A stretch of 64,000 bases of DNA from Methylobacter sp. BlB1 (GTDB lineage: Bacteria > Pseudomonadota > Gammaproteobacteria > Methylococcales > Methylomonadaceae), in contig NZ_JADMKV010000014.1 of NCBI RefSeq assembly GCF_015476545.1, positions 1-64,000 of the forward strand, in the 5' to 3' direction. The position numbers and the translations under genes were made by a program. This document shows positions 28,887 to 36,915 of this stretch, piece by piece. The notes below the pieces were generated by a model. The model did no database searches and was not told the origin of the DNA. It worked only from the letters and a program-made list of their open reading frames with translations. Positions within the stretch are counted from its first letter, which is position 1. Every line of letters begins with the position of its first letter.

Positions 28887-30067
28887 CGTTTAACCTCATT
28901 GCCGGCGAGCTTGTTCTGTTCCTGGACGATCTGCACCAGATCGCCGTCGTTCAGAAAGCCTGCGCCTTCAACCACGACGTGGTCGGCTTCATGCAGGCCT
29001 TGTACGATCTCGATCTCGGTGCCTTGCCGGCGACCGGTGTCGACCGGCTGCAAGCCGACCGGCGTGACGGGATTGTCGTTTTGCAGTTTCAGCACATAAC
29101 TGCGGCCGTCGCGGATCACCACGCTGGCGGCCGGTACGGTCAGCGCCGGGCTCTCGGTCAGCAGCACCTGGCCGGCGGCATACATGCCGGATCGCGCCTT
29201 GCTTCCCGGCGCCAGGTCGGCATAGACGATGCCCAGGCGGGATTGAGGGTCCAGGGTAGGGGCCAGTTGCCGTAAAGCGGCTTCGGCACGGCTGCCGTCC
29301 GGCAGGCTAAGATTGATGTGCAGGCCGGGCCGGATTTGCGCCATTTGCGCGGCCGTCAGTTCGCCGCGCCATTCCAGGCGGTTCTGGCGTATCAGCCTGA
29401 ACAGTTCCTGGCCGCTGGCCGCCACCGTGCCTAGCGTCGCCTGACGGGCACTGATCACGCCGTCGTCCGGCGCCAATACCTGGGTGTATTTTAATTGCAG
29501 CTGTTTGGCCGCCAGCTGGGCCTTGACCGCTTCGACCTGGGTGCGGGACGTTTCCGCTTCGGTTTCATAGCGCAGGATCTCCTGCTGGCTCAGGCTGCCG
29601 GCGTTGTTCACCAGCTTTAGCACCCGCTGCTTGTTGGTTTCGGCCTGCGCCGCCGTGGCCTGAGCCTGGGCCAGATTGGCCTTGAGCTGGGCCATATCGG
29701 CGATGAGCATGTCGTCATCGAAGCGCGCCAGCAGCTGGCCGCGTTTGACCGCATCGCCGACATTGGCCCGCACTTCGGTCAAGCGCACGCCCGACAGCTG
29801 GGCGCCGATGACGGCCTCCTGCCAAGGCGCAATGGTGCCTGCCGCCTCGATCGTCGCCGACCACTGCCGCCATTGCGGCGCGGCCCGGGTCACTGATAAT
29901 GCCGCCACCGGCTGCGTTTGGCCGGCTTCCGTGGGCTTGGGCGCGGCCCGCAGGTACACCAGGCCGGTCGAAATGACCAGCACGGCAAAAACGGCTGTTA
30001 GTAAGGCGCCACGGCCGATGCCGCGCTGTTTCGATAAACTGAAGGAAAGGAATCTGGGTGTCGTCAT
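28883..30067 (-). CDS. RND efflux membrane-fusion (periplasmic adaptor) protein
   Basis: 394 residues. N-terminal membrane anchor (~20-40, GALLTAVFAVLVISTGLVYL), a lipoyl/biotinyl-like half (GTIAPWQEAVIGAQLSGVRL, VGDAVKRGQLLARFDDD), an alpha-helical hairpin rich in Ala/Gln (~115-185), the second lipoyl half (VLAPDDGVISARQATLGTVA), then beta-barrel domains. It bridges the pump with an outer-membrane channel. First gene of the minus-strand pump operon; it overlaps the pump gene by 4 bp. The dyad at 30135-30156 lies about 70 bp before its start. Confidence 0.92.
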   Translation of the reverse strand: MTTPRFLSFSLSKQRGIGRGALLTAVFAVLVISTGLVYLRAAPKPTEAGQTQPVAALSVTRAAPQWRQWSATIEAAGTIAPWQEAVIGAQLSGVRLTEVRANVGDAVKRGQLLARFDDDMLIADMAQLKANLAQAQATAAQAETNKQRVLKLVNNAGSLSQQEILRYETEAETSRTQVEAVKAQLAAKQLQLKYTQVLAPDDGVISARQATLGTVAASGQELFRLIRQNRLEWRGELTAAQMAQIRPGLHINLSLPDGSRAEAALRQLAPTLDPQSRLGIVYADLAPGSKARSGMYAAGQVLLTESPALTVPAASVVIRDGRSYVLKLQNDNPVTPVGLQPVDTGRRQGTEIEIVQGLHEADHVVVEGAGFLNDGDLVQIVQEQNKLAGNEVKR

Positions 30068-30134
30068 GACAGATAATCTCCGCAGGTAAGAGTTACACGG
30101 TGGCTCTATGGCTGAGTCATTGGGTTCGGAGCAT

Positions 30135-30156
30135 TATAACTCAAGCTAGAGTTATA
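30135..30156 (-). promoter_or_regulatory. Perfect dyad operator upstream of the RND operon
   Basis: tataactc-aagcta-gagttata, an 8-bp inverted repeat with a 6-base centre. In the minus-strand direction it ends in TATAAT, a perfect -10 hexamer, so a regulator bound here would sit on the promoter. The form resembles sites of MerR- or TetR/MarR-type regulators of efflux operons. No regulator gene is encoded next to it in this window. Confidence 0.55.
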
Positions 30157-30334
30157 GATGCCGGCCAGTTTCACAAATCCCGAAGCGCAATAGGGTATCC
30201 ACATTCTGTTCGCAGATGCGATACTCGCATTGCACGCTGCCGATAGGCAGAAAGGCAAGTAACTCGGGCGATTCCCGCTATACCGAATATCCAGATAACA
30301 GTCATGCCCAGACAGTCTCGCAAAAACCTGTGCA

Positions 30335-30595
30335 CTGTGATGGATAAAGCAAAATATGAACAGGGAAATCTGGTATTATTAGCGACCATTTTACGGTTTG
30401 ATTAAGAAAGGATAGTGTTGATGAGTAGGGGGCAAGGAAGAAGACCGGAATACCTGCCGGGCCATTGTCATCAGAGCAGATCAATATCCATTCTGGCCGG
30501 ACTTCAAGCAAATTCCAGACGCCTGACATACAGTCGGCAGGACCAGAAATAAACAATCCTGTCTAAATTTATAACAAGAAGATATGACAAGACGC
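30335..30595 (+). pseudogene. Decayed second mbtH copy with its leader
   Basis: From tgtgatggata (30336) onward this tracks the mbtH leader and gene at 18585-18853: both share catgaacagggaaatct-like and ttaagaaagga sequences and an ATGAGT start (30421). One inserted base near codon 4 shifts the frame. The shifted frame then reads DQYPFWPDFKQIPDA followed by TGA, matching [16 protein letters not shown] of intact MbtH, with the Trp codon changed to stop. Faint similarity continues to the TolC-family start at 30584, whose ATG aligns with the intact gene's ATATGG. It is clearly a dead paralogue. Confidence 0.85.
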
Positions 30596-31936
30596 TCCTT
30601 ATCAAAAAAAGCCTTAGGTTTAATGATTGTTTTAGCCAGCGCTTCGCCGTTACAAGCCCAAAATCTGATGGAAACCTACGAACTGGGCCTGCAAAATGAC
30701 CCCGTTCTAAAGGAAGCCCTGGCTAACCAGCTCTCGACAGGTGAATTAAGGGACCAAAGCATTGCCCGTTTTCTGCCCAATCTTTCCGCCACGGGGACCA
30801 GCAGCAGAGATTGGCTGCATAATAGAAAAGCCAAGAAAAGCGGCTTTACTTTCCAGGGCGCTCAAGTCAACCAGGAATACTGGGACCATCGTTTTGACCT
30901 GAATCTGGCCCAGCCTTTGTTTCACTGGGAGCACTGGATACAGCTCAGCCAGTCCGACAATCAGATTGCCCAGGCGGAAGCTTCCTATCAGGCGGAGCTG
31001 CAGAATCTGATGGTCAAGATCAGCGAGGCTTATTTCAATGTCTTATCGGCCCAGGATAACCTGGATTTCACCGTGGCGGAAAAAGACGCTATCGGCCGGC
31101 AGCTGGAACAGGCCAAGCAGCGGTTCGAAGTCGGCCTGGTGGCCGTTACCGATGTGCATGAAGCGCAGGCGGCCTTCGATCAGGCCAGCGCCGCAGAAAT
31201 CGAAGCCAGCAACAATCTGGATAATCAGAAGGAAGCGTTAAGGGAAATCGTCGGCGATACGGAGGCCCAGCTGAACCCGCTCGGCGAAAAGCTGCCCCTG
31301 GCCAAGCCCGAACCGGCCGATATCGCGAAATGGAGCGATTCAGCGGAAATGAACAACTTCAGCATCATTTCGGCCTTGAACGAGGCAGAAGTCTTTCGTA
31401 AATCGGTGGACCTGCAGCGCAGCGGCCACCTGCCGCAGCTGGATCTGGTCGCTTCTTACGGCGTTTCGGATGTGAACAGCAGCTTCGGCTTCCGCGGCGA
31501 TACGCAAAGTGTCGGCGTGCAATTAAATGTGCCGTTGTTCGAAGGCGGCGCGGTCAACTCGCGCACCCGTCAGGCCAACTATGACTATGAAGCCGCCAAA
31601 GAGCGGCTGATTGCCGCCAAGCGCGCAGTCAAACGGCAGGTCAAGGATGCGTTCCGGGGCGTCATGTCCAGCATCGGCCAGGTCGAGGCGTTGAAAACCA
31701 CGGTCGTTTCGGCCGAAAGCGCGCTGGAAGCGACGGAAGCCGGCCATGAAGTCGGCACCCGCACTATGGTGGAGGTCTTGAGCGAGCAGCGGAATTTATA
31801 CCGGGTAAAACGGGATTACGCGCGCAGCCGCTATGATTACCTGATCAACAGCATCCGGTTAAAGCAGGCCGCCAGCACGCTGACCATAGATGATCTCGAG
31901 CAGATCAATCTTTTGTTGACGGCGAATGCCAAATAA
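30584..31936 (+). CDS. TolC-family outer membrane efflux channel
   Basis: 450 residues: signal peptide (MTRRSLSKKALGLMIVLASA, cut near LQAQN), then the two-fold TolC repeat with long helices (SEAYFNVLSAQDNLDFTVAE, QAKQRFEVGLVAVTDVHEAQ; the second half has VKDAFRGVMSSIGQVEALKT and EAGHEVGTRTMVEVLSEQRN). TolC proteins form the outer-membrane exit duct for RND and type I systems. It is on the plus strand, 516 bp from the divergently encoded adaptor-pump operon, and is the likely partner. Its start codon falls at the very end of the decayed mbtH copy, so its present translation start may derive from that sequence. A TolC acting for type I secretion cannot be excluded. Confidence 0.92.
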   Translation: MTRRSLSKKALGLMIVLASASPLQAQNLMETYELGLQNDPVLKEALANQLSTGELRDQSIARFLPNLSATGTSSRDWLHNRKAKKSGFTFQGAQVNQEYWDHRFDLNLAQPLFHWEHWIQLSQSDNQIAQAEASYQAELQNLMVKISEAYFNVLSAQDNLDFTVAEKDAIGRQLEQAKQRFEVGLVAVTDVHEAQAAFDQASAAEIEASNNLDNQKEALREIVGDTEAQLNPLGEKLPLAKPEPADIAKWSDSAEMNNFSIISALNEAEVFRKSVDLQRSGHLPQLDLVASYGVSDVNSSFGFRGDTQSVGVQLNVPLFEGGAVNSRTRQANYDYEAAKERLIAAKRAVKRQVKDAFRGVMSSIGQVEALKTTVVSAESALEATEAGHEVGTRTMVEVLSEQRNLYRVKRDYARSRYDYLINSIRLKQAASTLTIDDLEQINLLLTANAK

Positions 31937-31952
31937 TACATGCGCTGGTTAA

Positions 31953-32004
31953 TCATTCCTTGCCTGAGGTGCGTCTCAGCTTTAGTTCAGGTTGAAGGAA
32001 TGTA
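31953..32004 (+). terminator. Long imperfect stem-loop after the TolC-family gene
   Basis: cattccttgcctga and tcaggttgaaggaatg pair with a small bulge around a ~20-base loop, 20 bp after the stop at 31936. A plausible transcript end, without a strong T-run. Confidence 0.4.
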
Positions 32005-32102
32005 TTGCTTAAAATAGTTGGGAAATTTACCGTTCTTTCATCGCAAAATAATAGATAGAATTGTCATAAGGTCGTAGTGTATCGACATAGGTTGAAAATT
32101 CC

Positions 32103-32369
32103 ATGAATACGGGCCCATTAACAGTTCATGTGGAGTGTTATGCCGGTTACAAGGGAGAAGAAACGCCGCGACGTTTTTTTATGGGTGATAAATCCATCGA
32201 AATTGAAGAGATAATCGACCGCTGGCTGGCTCCTGAGTACCGTTATTTTAAAGTGCGCGGAGGTCAAAACGATATTTACATCCTGCGGCATGATGAATTA
32301 GCGCAACGATGGGAGCTGACGCTCTTTCAAAGCGGGAAGTATGGCGGCAGCCCATTGTCTTCAACTTAA
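32103..32369 (+). CDS. Small conserved-type hypothetical protein
   Basis: 88 residues, no signal peptide or membrane segment: TVHVECYAGYKGEETPRRFF, then IEEIIDRWLAPEYRYFKVRG, NDIYILRHDELAQRWELTLF. The pattern of an alternating beta-strand start and a C-terminal RHD-x6-WELTLF strand resembles small single-domain proteins often found in Methylococcales and related genomes, but I do not know the function. It stands alone between the TolC-family gene and the L,D-transpeptidase gene. Confidence 0.6.
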   Translation: MNTGPLTVHVECYAGYKGEETPRRFFMGDKSIEIEEIIDRWLAPEYRYFKVRGGQNDIYILRHDELAQRWELTLFQSGKYGGSPLSST

Positions 32370-32581
32370 AAATGCAGGCGCTTATACTATAAAAACTCTG
32401 CACTTGGGCTGGCAGTTTCAAGCATTAGTTTGGGTTTAAGAAGATTATATTGGTTATGTAGTCGATACAAGCCATGAGATTGAATTCTGTTTGACTATTA
32501 TTACTATCAGCTTATGCGTTAAGCCTAGAATTGAAAAAGTGATGTTATACTTGGCTTTATGGTTAATAAAATTATTATATT

Positions 32582-33568
32582 ATGAAATTACGTATATTAT
32601 TTGCCTTGCCGATTGTAATATCAGCCATCAGTGGCAAAGCCAATGCCACGACTTATAACTGGCCGGAAAATCCCAATGACACTGTCATCACCGAATATCC
32701 TGATGGTGTGCCTTTAGTCAAGGCAGAGCAAGAAGAGACCTTGCTGGATGTGGCCAGACAGTTTAATCTGGGGCAAACTGAAATAGTGCGCCTGAATCCG
32801 GATGTGGATCGCTGGCATGTCAAAAAGGATGAGATTATCCGTATCGCCAACAGACGCGTTCTGCCTGATACACCGCACAAAGGCATTACGCTGAATATCT
32901 CCGAATATCGTATGTATTATTATCCGCCGGAAGTAAAAGGCGTACCCCGACAGGTGATGTCTTATGCGCATGGTGTTGGCAGGCAGGACTGGAAAACGCC
33001 GCTGGGCGAAACTAAAGTTTCACAGAAAGTTAAAAATCCATCTTGGTATCCGCCTGAATCAATCCGACGCGAGCATGCAGCCAACGGTGATCCTCTGCCG
33101 GCAGTCGTACCGCCAGGTCCGCATAATCCGCTGGGATTATATTCGCTGCATCTGGCGCTGCCCGGCGAATATCGCATTCATGGCACCGATATCGACAAGA
33201 TCTTCGGTATCGGCATGCAGATTACGCACGGTTGTGTGCGCACCTATCCTGAAGATATAGAGCAGCTCTATAACATGGTGCCGGTAGGGACGCCGGTTTT
33301 CATCGTCAAACAGCCCATCAAGGTGGGATGGCTGGATAATAAGCTTTACATAGAGGCGCACCCTGATTTGGAAGGCGAGGAAATGACGCGAGATCAGCGC
33401 TTTGAGCTGGCGCTGAGCCTTATCCAGAAAGCCAATAACGGCCAAATACCCGATTTTGATCGACAAACGCTGAACGAAGCCCTGACCAAGCTGGACGGCG
33501 ATCCTGTGTCGATCTATGAAAGAAAACCACTTTTGCCAGAGGAAGAGGCTGTAGCCGCACGGCAATAA
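32582..33568 (+). CDS. L,D-transpeptidase (YkuD family) with LysM-like domain
   Basis: 328 residues. A signal peptide (MKLRILFALPIVISAISGKA) is followed by a LysM-like module (~45-95, EETLLDVARQFNLGQTEIVR) and a YkuD catalytic domain (~100-240) with the conserved histidine region YRIHGTDIDKIFGIGMQITH and the catalytic cysteine in THGCVRTYPED. It matches ErfK/YbiS/YcfS-type enzymes of about 300-330 residues, which attach Braun lipoprotein to peptidoglycan or form 3-3 cross-links. The C-terminal ~70 residues are a helical tail. It stands alone; periplasmic location follows from the signal peptide. Confidence 0.9.
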   Translation: MKLRILFALPIVISAISGKANATTYNWPENPNDTVITEYPDGVPLVKAEQEETLLDVARQFNLGQTEIVRLNPDVDRWHVKKDEIIRIANRRVLPDTPHKGITLNISEYRMYYYPPEVKGVPRQVMSYAHGVGRQDWKTPLGETKVSQKVKNPSWYPPESIRREHAANGDPLPAVVPPGPHNPLGLYSLHLALPGEYRIHGTDIDKIFGIGMQITHGCVRTYPEDIEQLYNMVPVGTPVFIVKQPIKVGWLDNKLYIEAHPDLEGEEMTRDQRFELALSLIQKANNGQIPDFDRQTLNEALTKLDGDPVSIYERKPLLPEEEAVAARQ

Positions 33569-34156
33569 CCGCTTCAAACGCCTGTCAAAAGTCCGACTTT
33601 GACCAAGTATTATCGCGGTCCTCAAAAAGCGCCTGTCTATTAGAGCAGTATCACATCAATCCTAAACCGGCCCGGAAATGGAAACAAACCCGTCCTACTC
33701 AAGATTGACAGGCAACTCAAAAAAATAACAAAGCCTTGCAGTAAAGGCAGTTGGCATCATAAGCCTTCGGCTTTCAAACAGCATTTCCTTATATTTATAA
33801 AGTTTGGCGAGGTGTTTTTTTTACACTCGGCATTCTTAAAGCGCACCTATCCTGAAGAATAATGTCCAATCAAATCGATAAATCTCAATGGTCACAATGC
33901 GTATGTGTCCCATGGATAACGTTAATATTCTGAAAAATGAGAATGGGCATTTATTAAAACGCAGATATGACCCTTTCTGCACGAGAGCTAGTCATTGAGA
34001 CGGAAATAAGACCAGGCAGGAATGGTCGCGGTTCATGTGTTGAGAGCCTTTTATTATCGTTATCCTGCGGAAAAAGCGGATGAAATGCATAGGAAGCACA
34101 CGTAAATAATTTAAGCAACTGGCAGCGGTTTCTACACAAATTTAGGAGAAACGCTA
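33569..34156. other. Intergenic region without a recognised gene
   Basis: About 590 bases between the L,D-transpeptidase gene and the 6-phosphogluconate dehydrogenase gene. A minus-strand open frame at 33954-34139 has no credible start signal. No repeat or RNA was recognised. Confidence 0.4.
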
Positions 34157-35194
34157 ATGAACAGACAAACGACGATGCAACTCGGTATGATCGGATTGGG
34201 CCGGATGGGTGCCAATATGGTGCGCCGCCTGTTGAGAGATGGTCATCAGTGCGTGGTATATGACCAGTCGCAGCCTGCCGTCATCGCAATGGTTCAGGAG
34301 CAGGCAGTAGGTTGCAGTTCGCTGCAAGACCTGATATCAAAGCTGGAAAAGCCGCGAGCAATTTGGGTAATGGTGCCGGCGGCGGTGACCAACCAGGCCA
34401 TTGCCGATCTCCTGCCGTATCTGGAAGCCGGCGATATTATCATTGACGGCGGCAATTCCTATTACGCGGATGATATCCGGCGGGCACATGAGCTCGCCGC
34501 CAAAGGCATCCACTATGTCGATGTCGGAACCAGCGGCGGCGTCTGGGGCTTGGAACGCGGCTATTGCATGATGATCGGCGGCGAGCCAGAGGTAGTCGAG
34601 CACCTTGATCCTATCTTCAGAACGCTAGCGCCGGGAGCGGGCAGCATTCCGCGTACTCACGGGCGCGAGCGGAGCGAAGGAACCGCGGAGCTGGGCTATC
34701 TGCACTGCGGCCCGAGCGGGGCAGGGCACTTCGTAAAGATGGTCCACAATGGCATCGAATATGGCCTCATGGCGGCTTATGCCGAAGGCATGGGCATCCT
34801 GAAAGCCGCCAACATCGGCAAGCTTCAGCATTCCAAAGATGCCGAGACCACGCCATTGCGAGATCCCGAGCGCTATCAATATGATTTTAATCTGGACGAG
34901 ATTGCCGAAGTCTGGCGGCGCGGCAGCGTCATTGCGTCATGGTTGCTGGATCTGACAGCCGCCTCTTTAGTTGAAGATCCCGAACTCTCAAAATTCGAGG
35001 GACGGGTTTCGGATTCAGGGGAAGGGCGATGGACCATCAAGGCCGCCATAGATGAGGCCGTGCCGGTGCCTGTTCTCTCTACTGCGCTCTATCAGCGCTT
35101 TAGTTCGCGCGGCGAATCGGACTTTCAGGACAAGCTGCTCTCGGCGATGCGATATCAATTCGGCGGACACATGGAAAAACCGGACAAGAAATAA
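34157..35194 (+). CDS. gnd: 6-phosphogluconate dehydrogenase, short (NAD-type) form
   Basis: 345 residues. Rossmann start [20 protein letters not shown], the IIDGGNSYY segment, [21 protein letters not shown] and the catalytic stretch [20 protein letters not shown]. It oxidises and decarboxylates 6-phosphogluconate to ribulose 5-phosphate. The length (~345 rather than ~470) and the GxGxMG fingerprint without the NADP-type arginine place it with the short GndA/YqeC-like class, usually NAD-preferring. In methanotrophs this enzyme takes part in oxidative sugar phosphate cycling around the ribulose monophosphate pathway. Good ribosome-binding site (GGAGAAACGCTA). No neighbouring pathway gene. Confidence 0.9.
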   Translation: MNRQTTMQLGMIGLGRMGANMVRRLLRDGHQCVVYDQSQPAVIAMVQEQAVGCSSLQDLISKLEKPRAIWVMVPAAVTNQAIADLLPYLEAGDIIIDGGNSYYADDIRRAHELAAKGIHYVDVGTSGGVWGLERGYCMMIGGEPEVVEHLDPIFRTLAPGAGSIPRTHGRERSEGTAELGYLHCGPSGAGHFVKMVHNGIEYGLMAAYAEGMGILKAANIGKLQHSKDAETTPLRDPERYQYDFNLDEIAEVWRRGSVIASWLLDLTAASLVEDPELSKFEGRVSDSGEGRWTIKAAIDEAVPVPVLSTALYQRFSSRGESDFQDKLLSAMRYQFGGHMEKPDKK

Positions 35195-35610
35195 CTATCT
35201 GATCGTTGAAGAGGTTCCTTTCGCAAATATTCGGAAGACGTTGAGCAGTACAAAGCTATCCTGTTAAAGCCATTAACTGCTGATAAACCGACCTGTTCTT
35301 GGCAGGGAGCCGGCCCCTAACGGTCTTATCGGGCAGTTTTTTGATTGTCAGGATAGCATTGCATTGCAGACCTTCATAAAAGAAGCTGATGGAAACCGAT
35401 GAGCATTCCCGAGTTTATTGCCTAAAATCGGGTTATTATGAAAGATATAACCAGTTTTGGTTTTTCGGCTGAGTGCCGTATTTATCCATACAACCTACGG
35501 CCTTGAATACAGAGATGGCTATCATAAACACAAACAACTGGAGCGATGCGACGAATGCATTGGATTATTGAATACCTGATCTCGCATATAAGTTAGGCTT
35601 AAGGACGTTT
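35195..35610. other. Intergenic region without a recognised gene
   Basis: About 415 bases. It contains short overlapping frames only, and becomes AT-rich towards the methyltransferase gene. Confidence 0.4.
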
Positions 35611-36210
35611 ATGACTCCTCAGGAAATTGGAAAAGCCTATGATCAGATTGCTGATCGTTGGGATAGCGATAGATTTAATAGAAATAATGGCATTGTTCAG
35701 CACGAACGTGCCATTGGATTTGCGGAAAAAAGGCGTACTGCGCTCGACGTTGGTTGCGGGAGCAGTGGGCGATTAATCGATCTATTAATAGCGTATGGCT
35801 TTGAAGTTGATGGTATTGATATTTCAAAAGAAATGTTGGTTCGCGCTGAGAGAAGGCATCCGGACGTGAAATTTTATCATGAAGATATATGCCTCTGGGA
35901 GATTCCAAGAACTTACGACTTTATAACGGCATGGGACAGCATTTGGCATGTGCCTCTGACGCTGCACGGACATGTTTTAAAAAAGCTTTTTGCAAGTCTC
36001 AATAGTGGCGGGGTTTGCATATTTTCGGCGGGTGGGCTCGACAGTGCAGATGAAATGACAGACTCGTATATGGGGCCGGAAGTTTACTACGCTACATTGG
36101 GAGTTCCGCGATTGTTAAAAGTGGTTTCAGAAGCAAGCTGCATCTGTAGGCATCTCGAATATGACCAATATCCGGAAAACCATGTTTACTTTATCGTACA
36201 AAAAACCTAA
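35611..36210 (+). CDS. Class I SAM-dependent methyltransferase
   Basis: 199 residues. Motif I reads ALDVGCGSSGRL (~46-57), followed by VDGIDISKEMLVRAERRHP and the acidic loop FYHEDICLWEIP, then TAWDSIWHVPL in the post-II region. This is the Methyltransf_11/25-type Rossmann fold, and the acceptor cannot be predicted. Base composition is lower in GC than the flanking housekeeping genes, as is the next gene, so both may have arrived by transfer. The protein looks soluble. Confidence 0.85.
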   Translation: MTPQEIGKAYDQIADRWDSDRFNRNNGIVQHERAIGFAEKRRTALDVGCGSSGRLIDLLIAYGFEVDGIDISKEMLVRAERRHPDVKFYHEDICLWEIPRTYDFITAWDSIWHVPLTLHGHVLKKLFASLNSGGVCIFSAGGLDSADEMTDSYMGPEVYYATLGVPRLLKVVSEASCICRHLEYDQYPENHVYFIVQKT

Positions 36211-36335
36211 CGAATAAAGTTAGATGGTGCGAGCGTAACGCGTGCAGGGCCCAGATTCGTAATATTTTTCGTATCAACCCAAGCTAACATTGATTAAAAT
36301 TATCCGTTTTATCTTAGTTAGTGAATGAGCAAAAA

Positions 36336-36731
36336 ATGAGTATTAAATCCAGTCTATTGAAAATATTGATAAAACTGACGCCCAACGTATTAATTATCTG
36401 GGTCTCAAATATAATTCTGAAGGGCATCGCGGAATTAATTAAATTTAATTTCGATGTCGATTCACGGAAAGTTTACGTGCAAACCAGGCTTTATGGTGAA
36501 GAGGGTACGATTGATGTTCATCTGGAGGACTTTGCTGTTTTTCACGATGGGGAATCCTATCGATTTATTATTCACCATGCCCAATCAGATCGCCCCTGGC
36601 TGAACAATTTATTGGCCCGATTCGTCGGAAAAGCCTGGAAAATTCCGGCGCTGCCTCAATTCTCGTCTCAAATTGAGCTTTTAGCAGAGCTATTCAAAGC
36701 CAATCCTCCTGCACTGGAAAAGATTGATTGA
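36336..36731 (+). CDS. Hypothetical protein, AT-rich gene
   Basis: About 131 residues from the ATG at 36336 (MSIKSSLLKILIKLTPNVLI), or 136 from a GTG at 36321. The first ~35 residues are hydrophobic and could be a membrane anchor (LIIWVSNIILKGIAELI); the rest looks like a small beta-rich domain (VYVQTRLYGEEGTIDVHLED, YRFIIHHAQSDRPWLNNLLA) ending in a helix. No family is recognised. It is about 110 bp after the methyltransferase gene on the same strand and has the same low GC. Confidence 0.6.
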   Translation: MSIKSSLLKILIKLTPNVLIIWVSNIILKGIAELIKFNFDVDSRKVYVQTRLYGEEGTIDVHLEDFAVFHDGESYRFIIHHAQSDRPWLNNLLARFVGKAWKIPALPQFSSQIELLAELFKANPPALEKID

Positions 36732-36764
36732 GATTGTGCGGCGTAATTGTCATGTTAGTAGAGA

Positions 36765-36815
36765 ATGCGCCGCGTAAGGTCTGTCCTGAGCGCAGTCGAA
36801 GGGAGGCGCATCCAT
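36765..36815. repeat. Short dispersed repeat (tcctgagcgcagtcgaagg type)
   Basis: The sequence tctgtcctgagcgcagtcga, then aggg, is a version of a short extragenic repeat found in many proteobacterial genomes. It lies between the hypothetical gene and the convergent haloperoxidase-like gene. It is recognised from memory of its form; only one copy is in this window. Confidence 0.4.
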
Positions 36816-36915
36816 TGTAAATGATGTGTCAAAGCTTGAGCGGTGCGCTTCCTGCCTCGGCACACCGCTATGCTGCTCCTGCATCCCTGCTGTCGTTCAT
36901 GGTGAAATATTCAGG

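Noticed and set aside
36336-36731. Siderophore or quorum-sensing (lux-box) signals around the NRPS and unknown genes
   Set aside because: The ccctgtcaggg core in the mbtH repeat has some dyad character, but it does not match a lux-box well and is not kept in the second copy. No LuxI/LuxR or TonB receptor gene is present.
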